From positions 1 through 48,431 of the IMG/VR virus record IMGVR_UViG_3300035216_001536: a stretch of 48,431 bases of DNA. One strand, written 5' to 3'. Each line of letters opens with the position of its first letter. Position 1 is the stretch's first letter. The stretch comes from a virus. This document shows positions 17,457 to 25,983 of the stretch, one piece after another. The notes under the pieces are model-generated. The model did not search any database and was not told the DNA's origin. It saw nothing but the letters and a program-made list of their open reading frames with translations. The position numbers and the translations under genes are program-made.

Positions 17457-19745
17457 ATGACAATCTCCGCTCCAGGCTCAGACGTTTCTGAAGGAAGAAT
17501 GGGTAACCTCGTTAATTATAGCGGAGTTTTTCAGACCGGACAAAATTACGAACAATTTGATTTTGTTTATGCCACGGGCGATGGATTATATTATTACGCA
17601 AAGCAAAATATGGTTTTCGGTGGCGGAGTCTCTGTCTCAGACGATCAAAGATTTACATTACTACCTCACGAAGTCGCAGCTAATTCTCACTATATTATTG
17701 ATGAGTTTAATAGGCCCGACGATCTAAACGCAACATTTAAACCTGGGAACATAATAAATATAGCTGGGTCTACTGGATCTAGCGATGGGGCTTATTCTAT
17801 ATTAAATATACAGAAAAATTACACAAGCACCACTGTTCAGGGCTTAACTGGCGCAGCAATAAAAATAAAGGGGACATCCGAAACTAGTTTTATAGAGAAT
17901 TACGAACCTTCCTCTGCTAATGTTCTAACAATCTCAACAATCAATGCGTTCCCTGAATCTAATCCAGATTTATGGACGAGTAATAAGTTTTTTTACGACG
18001 CAGATTATGGATCGACGGTCAATTTTAGAGCGAATAATATAAAACACGAATATGGAAATGGCTACTATACCCTGCAGCCAAAAGGAATAAACGCATTAAC
18101 TTTTGAGGTTGATTTAAAATTCGACAACAGAACGAATAAAGAAGCTAATTCTATAATACATTTCGTAGAAAATCATTTGGGACAGTTAGAAGTCGACTCT
18201 TCTTCTCCTAATCTCAAATACAAACAAGGAATATCAGGGTTTCGGTGGGATGGGAACGCGATGTTTAACCCTTATCGGTCAACAGAAAATGAAACTAAAA
18301 CTTTTTATTGCTCCGAGTTTAATCACGCTTTAAGTTTTGAGAATAGTAATAATATAAGTTTAAAACTCAGAAACTTAGACACCTCTTCATTGAGAAAGTC
18401 TGAGCAGTTATTTATAAGGAAAGCCGAAACGTTTGATCCGACAATGGTTTACGAAAAAAATGATGTAGCTTTTTACACTGGCAGTCATTCATATTATTAT
18501 TGGCATAGCGATTCAAGCACCAGTAATAAAGCTCCCGCAGAGATAACTACAGGATTTAACGGCAGGCTTGATTACAAAAAAGATTTACACACAAGCTATT
18601 GGACTCGCGATTTCTTTTGGAAGCCATCTCTAGGGCTAAGCGTTAATCAAAAGCCAAGAATGAACGAAATAGAATTAGGGGGATACCTTCAGATTTATAA
18701 CGACGGTATAAACGAAAGCCTTTTAAATTTAGATTTGCAGTTCAATAATAGAGATGACGAAGAAGCTTACGCCATACTTCATTTTCTTGAACAAAAACTA
18801 GGACACCAGCCTTTTAATTTTACCCCTCCGGCCCCATATAATAGAAAGCAAAATTTTGTATGCCAAGAGTGGAGCCATACTTACAATTACAAAAATAATC
18901 ATAGCATATCCGCTAAATTCGAGCAGTTTCCATTTAATATAGATGGGGAGGATTTTACTAATTTAGATACGCCCCCCGATTTGGCAGAAGGAGAGTTAAT
19001 ATTTACATCTCCAATGTCGTTTTCGATCAAAGATCAAGGAGAGCAAATAATTCCTGGAGAGAAGGGTAAGGCTAGAGTTAAATTAATGAATATAGGAGAC
19101 AAACCTTTAACTTTAAATACTGCAGAAGCTATCGAGAGAGAGATTGGAACTTTTTCGATTATAGGTCAAAACTCAAGCGCGGGCGTCCCCTTTATTGGCG
19201 ACGGGCTTGATAGGGGGGATTATATATACGATCTTCCATCTGCAGGTTTTCCTTTCGGGCTTAACGGCAAAACGATTAAACTAAGCAAGTCCTACACTCC
19301 TGGCGTTAGCGATGGCGGTCAGATTTTTACGGTGGTTACAGGTTCTCCCGGTAATTACAAATCAGAAATAGTCAATTCGGTTCCAAATGTTTTTTTTCAA
19401 AATAATAGGGGGCAAATAAAGTCTGGAGTGAGCGAACCGTTTAATACTGCATACAGAGAATGCGATAAGTTTGCAGTTGAAAATTTCTTTATCAATAACC
19501 AAAAGAGCACAATAGAAGGAGGCGAAGAAGGTTATATTGATATTGAATTTTTCGGAATTAACGATTCAGATGTGAATGTTTTGTTAATTGATCAAGATTC
19601 TCATCAAATTATAGACGGTAATTCAGATAATATTCTTGTAGCACTTACGGATAGATACTATTTTGGGGATCTACACATAAGGAGTACAGCATCAAGCAGC
19701 CTTCAGGTAGGCGAATTAAAAATATTCGTCGCAGCAGAAAAATAA
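17457..19745 (+). CDS. Tail tip protein with two gpM-like domains
   Basis: 762 residues. Two copies of a domain related to lambda minor tail protein gpM occur at about 202-305 and 404-498. The second is clear: DLQFNNRDDEEAYAILHFLE, then FTPPAPYN, FVCQEWSHTY and SISAKFEQFPF, parallel to the EEATVLESFLEEHGG, WTPPYEW, TCAKW and AEFEQ pattern of gpM. The first copy has NRTNKEANSIIHFVENHLG and FYCSEFNHALSF. Each copy is preceded by a similar Tyr-rich module (VYATGDGLYYYAKQN; AFYTGSHSYYYWHS). Near 525-560 an immunoglobulin-like stretch follows (KARVKLMNIGDKPLTL), then a beta-rich C-terminus. Lambda gpM has about 109 residues, so this is a doubled and extended form. It is separated from its neighbours by two bases on each side and has no SD. 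Confidence 0.75.
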   Translation: MTISAPGSDVSEGRMGNLVNYSGVFQTGQNYEQFDFVYATGDGLYYYAKQNMVFGGGVSVSDDQRFTLLPHEVAANSHYIIDEFNRPDDLNATFKPGNIINIAGSTGSSDGAYSILNIQKNYTSTTVQGLTGAAIKIKGTSETSFIENYEPSSANVLTISTINAFPESNPDLWTSNKFFYDADYGSTVNFRANNIKHEYGNGYYTLQPKGINALTFEVDLKFDNRTNKEANSIIHFVENHLGQLEVDSSSPNLKYKQGISGFRWDGNAMFNPYRSTENETKTFYCSEFNHALSFENSNNISLKLRNLDTSSLRKSEQLFIRKAETFDPTMVYEKNDVAFYTGSHSYYYWHSDSSTSNKAPAEITTGFNGRLDYKKDLHTSYWTRDFFWKPSLGLSVNQKPRMNEIELGGYLQIYNDGINESLLNLDLQFNNRDDEEAYAILHFLEQKLGHQPFNFTPPAPYNRKQNFVCQEWSHTYNYKNNHSISAKFEQFPFNIDGEDFTNLDTPPDLAEGELIFTSPMSFSIKDQGEQIIPGEKGKARVKLMNIGDKPLTLNTAEAIEREIGTFSIIGQNSSAGVPFIGDGLDRGDYIYDLPSAGFPFGLNGKTIKLSKSYTPGVSDGGQIFTVVTGSPGNYKSEIVNSVPNVFFQNNRGQIKSGVSEPFNTAYRECDKFAVENFFINNQKSTIEGGEEGYIDIEFFGINDSDVNVLLIDQDSHQIIDGNSDNILVALTDRYYFGDLHIRSTASSSLQVGELKIFVAAEK

Positions 19746-19747
19746 TT

Positions 19748-20827
19748 ATGGCAAAAGCAGAATCAAACTTTAATAAACAACTAATCTCAATAACTCCCGA
19801 TTCGGTCGTGGATATGTACGAAATTGACTTTAGCAATCTTCAGTCAAACTTTGAAATGCTTAAGGATTTATACGGAGTTAATCTAGGCGCGGATCCTATA
19901 TATAGGTTTTCTCCAATGAAAAACTCAAGCAACCCTGTTTATTGGCAGGGTAACGCTTACCAGCCTTTGCCTGTAAAAATGGAAGGTTTCGAGACTCAGT
20001 CAGACGGAAGACTTCCTAGGCCAACAATATCAATAGCTAACCCCGAAGGGCTTTTGTCTAAAATCGTTAGATCCAATAAGGATTTTGCTAATTGCAAAAT
20101 AACCAGAAAAAGAACTTTCGTTAAATTTCTTGATGACGAAAACTTTCAAAATAGAAATCTAAATGAATCAGGCAAGAACCCTTTTGGAGAATCCGATCCA
20201 AGGTCACATTTTCCTGATGATGTATTTTTCGTAAGCAAAAAAACAGTGGAAAACAAAAACGTAATTACTTTCGAACTTGTTTCTTCGCTAGAGCTTCAGG
20301 GTTCAAGCGTTCCTGCGAGAATAGTCATGCCGTCTCATTGCTCTTGGATGTATAGATGCTCTATTGGTTGTGGCTACAAGGGTTTAGCTATAGAAGATAC
20401 CGAGGGTAGAGACCTAACTCAGAAGTACCCTCATGATCCTTACAACAATGGGTTGGGGGATATTCCCAGATGGAGTAAGCACGGGCTCTTGGATAACAAG
20501 CTAGTTCCTGGCGGATACGACTCTGGCAATTTGGTAAAAATCATTCCCCAAAGCTCATCTGACCCTTACAAGTCAACCCCTGTTGTTTTTTTATGCATAA
20601 AAACTCACGCTATCGCATCTGATCATATACCATTTTTTGACATCAATCACTGGGTAAAAGACGAATGTCAGAAAACAATAGATTCTTGCAAGAAAAGATT
20701 CTCTAAGTCTCATAAAGATTCTCTAGGCGGATCTAGAGATATTACCGATTATAACAAAGCAAACATAACTCATGGAGGATTAAGGTTTGGGGGTTTCCCT
20801 GGTACAGAAAGATATCCATCTGCATAA
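19748..20827 (+). CDS. Tail tip protein gpL-like, iron-sulfur type
   Basis: 359 residues, longer than lambda gpL (about 230). The N-terminal half has VDMYEIDF, a RFSPMKNSSNPVYWQGNAY segment and PRPTISIANPEG, typical of gpL. The Cys cluster HCSWMYRCSIGCGYKG lies near residues 197-210. A second pair, C-x6-C in DECQKTIDSC, is near 306-313. The end is GLRFGGFPGTERYPSA, like the FGGFPG end of the family. Lambda gpL binds a [4Fe-4S] cluster through four Cys and these positions match that layout, with about 95 residues inserted between the pairs. It sits between M-type and K-type genes, as in lambda. Its end overlaps the next gene by 41 bases. Confidence 0.88.
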   Translation: MAKAESNFNKQLISITPDSVVDMYEIDFSNLQSNFEMLKDLYGVNLGADPIYRFSPMKNSSNPVYWQGNAYQPLPVKMEGFETQSDGRLPRPTISIANPEGLLSKIVRSNKDFANCKITRKRTFVKFLDDENFQNRNLNESGKNPFGESDPRSHFPDDVFFVSKKTVENKNVITFELVSSLELQGSSVPARIVMPSHCSWMYRCSIGCGYKGLAIEDTEGRDLTQKYPHDPYNNGLGDIPRWSKHGLLDNKLVPGGYDSGNLVKIIPQSSSDPYKSTPVVFLCIKTHAIASDHIPFFDINHWVKDECQKTIDSCKKRFSKSHKDSLGGSRDITDYNKANITHGGLRFGGFPGTERYPSA

Positions 20828-21143
20828 AGCTATACTTAAACAGGTTAAGGCTTATTGCTTGGGTTCTTTAATAGAAGAAAGGTGTGGATTGATAGTTGAG
20901 TCCGCTTCAGGTATGAAGGTTGTATCCTGCAAGAACGAAAGCTCTTTTCCTGAATATCATTTTATGATTAATTTAAATATTTTTATAGAAAATAAAGTTT
21001 TATATGTTTATCATTCTCATGTGAATTGCTCAGTTAAACCATCTATTACAGATAAGCTATATTCTGATGAATTATGTATCCCGTTTTTGATCTACAGTAT
21101 TAGGGATGATGAATTTGGTATATACGATAATATAAGTGTATAG
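20787..21143 (+). CDS. gpK-like tail assembly JAMM peptidase, without NlpC/P60 domain
   Basis: 118 residues from a TTG at 20787. GGAGG at 20774-20778 stands eight bases before it, the best-spaced SD in the tail operon, and the only in-frame ATG (residue 43) would remove the catalytic Glu. The metal-binding JAMM motif is complete: Glu30/31 in IEERCGLIV, His76 and His78 in YHSHV, Ser86 and Asp89 (H-x-H-x7-S-x2-D). Lambda gpK has this JAB/MPN domain followed by an NlpC/P60 domain; here the second domain is absent and the gene ends 21 bases before the I-J fusion. A zinc isopeptidase or peptidase acting in tip assembly is expected, with the adjacent ubiquitin-like gpI domain as an obvious substrate candidate. 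Confidence 0.85.
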   Translation: MGVSLVQKDIHLHKAILKQVKAYCLGSLIEERCGLIVESASGMKVVSCKNESSFPEYHFMINLNIFIENKVLYVYHSHVNCSVKPSITDKLYSDELCIPFLIYSIRDDEFGIYDNISV

Positions 21144-21164
21144 TTATTTAAGGTTTAAGGTCAA

Positions 21165-24100
21165 ATGAAAACGGTATATTTATATGGAAAGCTTGGAAAA
21201 CGCTTTGGTCGAAAGTGGAGCTTGAACGCGGACTCAGCTGTGGAGGTTTTTGCCGCTATAGAGGCTAACAAAGAAGGGTTTCTTGAATACCTCGCTACAA
21301 GCCAAAGGGATGGTGTTGAGTACGCTGTTTTAAATAAATCCCCAATCAATATTTCTTCAAAAAAAGAATTAAAAAACCATATGATCTCCGAGTCTATGGT
21401 CGAAATAAAGGACAAGAAGCAAGAAATGCATATTGTTCCCGCGCCGCAAGGTAACGCGGTCGCCATAAGCTCCCTCTTTGTAGTCGCCGCGACTGGCAAA
21501 TTAACTCTTCTTGGTAAAATAGTTGTGGCTATTGCTGTGTCTTTTGTTGTTGGAGCTATAATGAAAGCGTTGTTTAAGCCGCCCGAAAGAAAGACCCCCA
21601 CAACAACAAAATCTTATTTGCTCAGTGGAATGTCCAATAGGCAAAGCCAGGGCGTTGCGGTGCCTTTGGGTTATGGAAGATTAAAAATAGGTTCAACAAA
21701 TATATCTCAACACAAAATATCAAAAACAAAATCCGTACCTGGGAAGCCTCATGTTTTGGAATCTTATACTGAAATAGAGTTTTTGGATTTATTAAGTGAG
21801 GGTCCGATAGATGGGCTTTGTGATCAGAATGGGAACTTAATAAACCTTAATCGTTCTAGCATTGTTGAGAGACTAGTGCAGAAGATCTTGGGTCATGACC
21901 TTCGGGAGGGTATTTTTTTAAATAATGTACCCGTTGTAAATACCCCAATAAGCGAAGCCGAGGTTGGAACTGCGAATTATATACTCAACGAAAACGGCGA
22001 GCAACCTGTAATAAAAAAAGGAGAAGAAAAGGATACCTTAATTATTTCAGATTTTAATTGTTTTGTGGTTGAGCATGGCGTATTATTATACGGAGCTGGA
22101 CCTTACACAAACAACGAAAAAAAGGCTGAGCATAGAGACAGTGCGTCATCCGCAAAGGAAAACGGTGCCAAAATAGCGGCCCATTTTGTGGCAAATAAAA
22201 ACGTTAATAAAATCCGAATCGAAATGAATACAAGCTTATCGATACAGAATAATGACGGATCTAACCAAAGCAACAATGTTCAATTTGTAATATTAATGGA
22301 GAAGGACTATGTCGAACATAACGTTTTGTCTTCAAGCTCTGGATGTACGGTTAGTTTTGATGACACGTTGGGAGCTATAACAACAGACGAAAGCTTCAGT
22401 AAAGACTTCGAAAAATATGTAGATGATTATTCTGACTTGCTTGCTAATTTTGCGACCCATGGAAACGGAAGAACTAAAGCTCAGTATGGATCGGACCACT
22501 GGGTAGCTAATGGCAAAGCCGAGGGTAGATCAATTACAAACACAAACGGTAGCAAGTTTATAGTTGAAGGTCTTTGTACTTCACTCTACGCTTTTGATAT
22601 TGTTATCAACTTCGACCGACCAAGAATAAGCTCCAGAGGTATCACTTTTAAATTAATAAAACTAAGCAATGAATACGACCCCTCCATAAAAGGAGCTTTG
22701 GGGGGCATAGGTAGAGACAGAAGCTTGAAGTTGTCTTCTGTAGCTGAATATGTAGAAGAGCCTTTGCTTTATCCTCATAGCGCTATCGTGAAACTCAAAT
22801 TTGACAGTAGGAATTTTTCTAATTTACCTGACAGGTCTTATCATGTGAAACTAAAAAAGGTTTTAATTCCTTCGAATTACGACCCAATATCAAAACATTA
22901 CGACGGTGCGTGGAATGGATTATTTAAAGGTCAGCCAGATTCTGCTTCGTCTATACATTCTATTGATGATGATGATAAATATTGGACAGATAATCCCGCT
23001 TGGGTTTTTTATGATTTATTATCTAACGCTAGATATGGGCTTGGTAAATATGGTTTGTATGAAGAAAATATTGACAGATGGCAACTATATAAAATATCAA
23101 AATACTGCGACGAATTAGTTAGAACCGATTACGAAATAGAAACCTCCTCAAATTCTCCTGTGAATTTTACATCCGAAGTTGATTCAAGCAGTAGCCCAGA
23201 CTCTTTTAGTATAACTATAGACCAAAGCTCGTACAGCTCCGGTGATTTTATTAAGGATTTTGGGACAGGGAATCAGTTTAAAGGCAAAAAGATAGCTTTT
23301 TTCGTTCCATCAAGAAATCAAGATATTGCAGCTTTAACCGGGACAAAGAAAAGCGAAGCTATACAAAAATTACAGTTAAGAGCCTCGCAATTATCTGGTG
23401 AAATAAAAATAGAACAGAGAGATATTATATCAAGCAATCCAGATAAAAATGGAGGAGGCACCCTCGTTATCTCAGGGCCAGATTTAAGAGACTTAAGCTC
23501 ATCGTTCCAAGAAGGGGGCTCCATTAAAACTATTGGGGGCTGCGCAGTTCAAATTAATCATGCTATAGTTGAACCAAGATTTACCTCTAACTTGTATATA
23601 ACTGACGAAGGAGAAGCTCTTCAATCTGTTAATAATATAGCATCTATATTTAGAGGGATTACCACTTTCTATAATGGGAAAATAATGGCGATTCAAGATT
23701 CATTTAAAAATCCTATTCAATTATTTAATAATTCAAACGTAAGCCGAGACGGCTTTTTATACTCTGGAGTAAGTAAAGATCAAAAAGTAACAAGTTCTAT
23801 TGTTAGATACAATAATAAGGACGACAGTTTTAAGCCCGCAACTGTTCAAGAAGAAGATAAGGACGCAATTAGAACTTTCGGATTTAAAGAAAAGGAAACT
23901 TTGGGGTTCGGTATAACATCCTCTAGTCAGGCCAGAAGGCTTGCTAAGTGGGTTTTGTATACCACTCAACTAGAAACAGAATCTGTTTCTTTTGAGACCT
24001 CCGCCGAAGCTTCGTATTTATATCCCGGATCAATTTTCGAAGTTTCAGACGAAATGAGAGTGGGCAAGTCGAAAAGCGGTAGGGTTTTAGATATAAAATT

Positions 24101-25979
24101 CTATAGAAAGCAATACGAATTTGAGCAGTCTGGAGCAGATAGATTACTCAAAAATTCTTTTGATGTTTATCTTCCATCTATATTATTAGATAAGCATATG
24201 TTTGATGAGCCATTTGTATCTATGATTGAATTAACAGTATGTACTGGGCTGGGCAACTCTACGGAGGAAAAATTAAATTTAAGAGCCCCTTTTGAGCGAT
24301 CCTCTCTTGATCAAGATGCTGAAATAGAATCCGTTTCAGTTCCTCAAATAATTAAGTTTGAATGCTCTATTGCATACGACTTACATATGGCAGAAAAGGG
24401 CCCACAGGGGCAGAATGTAATAGCATATAATTTTTATTTAAAAATTCCTTTTGAGATATCTTTATCCGATAATACGTTTTCAATATTTAATCATGGCTTT
24501 GTTGACGGTGATAGAATTAGATTCACAACCGAGGGATCCATCCCTTCTGGCTTGAGTATGGGCAGGAGTGGGAGTACCGCTTATTTCATAAAAGACTCAA
24601 CAAAACACACTTTTAAAATAAGTTTATCTGCAGGGGGCGGCGAAGTAAACGTTTCGAGCCAGGGTTTAGACTCTCTCGGAAACAGCGGCGGCTTGCATTA
24701 CATATGCCCAGAAGACGAAGAGAAAACAAAAGAAGCTTTAACCAAAATAATGATCGGCTCATCTTGGAGCGCTAAGGGTGTAATGGCAGCAAAAACAGAC
24801 GAAGAGCTCGAGGCAGTTATTACAGATAAACTACAATTAACGTCCCCGTCAGTCGTAAGGCCAGGGTGGAAGATCTCATCTTGGCTTGGTTGGGTTTTGC
24901 TCTTTGGAAATGATTTTGCGTATAGCCCACTATTAGGTTGGGTGTTCCTTGGAGAGTTAAAAAAATCTTCGGGAAACAGTGGGTTTTGGTTTTATACTTC
25001 ATCTGCACAGAATTCTGATTCTAGCGGTTGGATATGGACTAACGATTCTATTAAGGAAACTTTTTGGTATTTTTATTCATTATCTTCTGAATCTGATACC
25101 GCAAGCGGCTGGGTTATACCCTTTTTTAATGATGAGCAAAATCTAGTCGAGTTTTTTGTTTATGATTCTGATCTTACAAAACAAGTCGGAAGCAGCTATA
25201 TTTTAAATAAAAACAAATATATTATAATCCAAAAATATTCTACCATTGACTGTAAGGGGTATTTTATTAGAGCCTCAATCAGCGATGCAGGGAACAAAGT
25301 CGCGCGCGGAAGCTCAAACCTAGCTAACTCTGGCCCTTCAGATCTCGGCGGGCTAAGCCTTAACGAAAGAAGAAAAACTCTTACTGAGTCAGGTTATTAT
25401 AAGGAAATAAGCATAGAATCTTTTGATTTTTTAAACGAAGCTTCTTCATTGCAAGCTCAGGAATCCATAAGAATAAACCTTAGCGAAACCCATTCAGAGA
25501 TTATAAAAGATGGCCAAGAAGTATTTATTGAAGACGTAACAGATTCTTCTGGGGATTTTGATGATTATATAAATAATGTTTATGTGTACGATAATACAGA
25601 TAAACGATGGACGACATCAGTTAACCCCTGGATCTTAATTAAGATAAATGATTATCAATTTGAATTAACAAACTCCTCTACTCTTGCATCCAAACTAAGC
25701 TCTGGCAATATAACATCCTATGGGGAAATCAATTTCACTCCCCCTCCTGTTTCTGAGACAGAAAGATCTTTAGAGGGGCAATTATTTAGGACAATGAGTG
25801 TAACAGAGAAAGCTCAGAATAAGTATGAAATTGTTGGTCTTGAATATAATCAATCTAAATTTGACGCAGTTGATAAACAAACAGTTGTGCGGCAGCCAGT
25901 TATGCCCATACCCCCTCAGGCGGATATGAGAATACCTGAGGCTCCTGACACTTTAATATTAACCGATTTGACAATATAA
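21165..25979 (+). CDS. Fused tail tip protein gpI-gpJ
   Basis: 1604 residues. Residues 1-95 match the ubiquitin-like domain of gpI (YLYGKLGKRFGRKWSL to MHIVPAPQGNAVA; lambda has IHIVPRVAG). Residues 100-137 are hydrophobic, then SYLLSGMSNRQSQGVAVPL and YGRLKIGS match the end of gpI. From about 200 the protein continues as gpJ (EIEFLDLLSEGPIDGL, WVFYDLLSNARYGLG near 620, GFKEKETLGFGITSSSQARR, ending with EKAQNKYEIVGLEYNQSKF). In lambda I and J are separate genes. A Trp-rich cassette is inserted at about 1230-1330 (SSWLGWVLLFG, LGWVFLG, GWIWTND). The far C-terminal part of gpJ is in the next gene. Start after AAGG; no membrane anchor role is implied for the hydrophobic stretch, which gpI also has. 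Confidence 0.88.
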   Translation: MKTVYLYGKLGKRFGRKWSLNADSAVEVFAAIEANKEGFLEYLATSQRDGVEYAVLNKSPINISSKKELKNHMISESMVEIKDKKQEMHIVPAPQGNAVAISSLFVVAATGKLTLLGKIVVAIAVSFVVGAIMKALFKPPERKTPTTTKSYLLSGMSNRQSQGVAVPLGYGRLKIGSTNISQHKISKTKSVPGKPHVLESYTEIEFLDLLSEGPIDGLCDQNGNLINLNRSSIVERLVQKILGHDLREGIFLNNVPVVNTPISEAEVGTANYILNENGEQPVIKKGEEKDTLIISDFNCFVVEHGVLLYGAGPYTNNEKKAEHRDSASSAKENGAKIAAHFVANKNVNKIRIEMNTSLSIQNNDGSNQSNNVQFVILMEKDYVEHNVLSSSSGCTVSFDDTLGAITTDESFSKDFEKYVDDYSDLLANFATHGNGRTKAQYGSDHWVANGKAEGRSITNTNGSKFIVEGLCTSLYAFDIVINFDRPRISSRGITFKLIKLSNEYDPSIKGALGGIGRDRSLKLSSVAEYVEEPLLYPHSAIVKLKFDSRNFSNLPDRSYHVKLKKVLIPSNYDPISKHYDGAWNGLFKGQPDSASSIHSIDDDDKYWTDNPAWVFYDLLSNARYGLGKYGLYEENIDRWQLYKISKYCDELVRTDYEIETSSNSPVNFTSEVDSSSSPDSFSITIDQSSYSSGDFIKDFGTGNQFKGKKIAFFVPSRNQDIAALTGTKKSEAIQKLQLRASQLSGEIKIEQRDIISSNPDKNGGGTLVISGPDLRDLSSSFQEGGSIKTIGGCAVQINHAIVEPRFTSNLYITDEGEALQSVNNIASIFRGITTFYNGKIMAIQDSFKNPIQLFNNSNVSRDGFLYSGVSKDQKVTSSIVRYNNKDDSFKPATVQEEDKDAIRTFGFKEKETLGFGITSSSQARRLAKWVLYTTQLETESVSFETSAEASYLYPGSIFEVSDEMRVGKSKSGRVLDIKFYRKQYEFEQSGADRLLKNSFDVYLPSILLDKHMFDEPFVSMIELTVCTGLGNSTEEKLNLRAPFERSSLDQDAEIESVSVPQIIKFECSIAYDLHMAEKGPQGQNVIAYNFYLKIPFEISLSDNTFSIFNHGFVDGDRIRFTTEGSIPSGLSMGRSGSTAYFIKDSTKHTFKISLSAGGGEVNVSSQGLDSLGNSGGLHYICPEDEEKTKEALTKIMIGSSWSAKGVMAAKTDEELEAVITDKLQLTSPSVVRPGWKISSWLGWVLLFGNDFAYSPLLGWVFLGELKKSSGNSGFWFYTSSAQNSDSSGWIWTNDSIKETFWYFYSLSSESDTASGWVIPFFNDEQNLVEFFVYDSDLTKQVGSSYILNKNKYIIIQKYSTIDCKGYFIRASISDAGNKVARGSSNLANSGPSDLGGLSLNERRKTLTESGYYKEISIESFDFLNEASSLQAQESIRINLSETHSEIIKDGQEVFIEDVTDSSGDFDDYINNVYVYDNTDKRWTTSVNPWILIKINDYQFELTNSSTLASKLSSGNITSYGEINFTPPPVSETERSLEGQLFRTMSVTEKAQNKYEIVGLEYNQSKFDAVDKQTVVRQPVMPIPPQADMRIPEAPDTLILTDLTI

Positions 25980-25983
25980 AAAA

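Noticed and set aside
21462-21575. Hydrophobic residues 100-137 of the I-J protein as a membrane anchor
   Set aside because: The same position in gpI proteins is hydrophobic and Gly/Ala-rich without being a host membrane protein. It is more likely a tip-assembly or membrane-entry segment.
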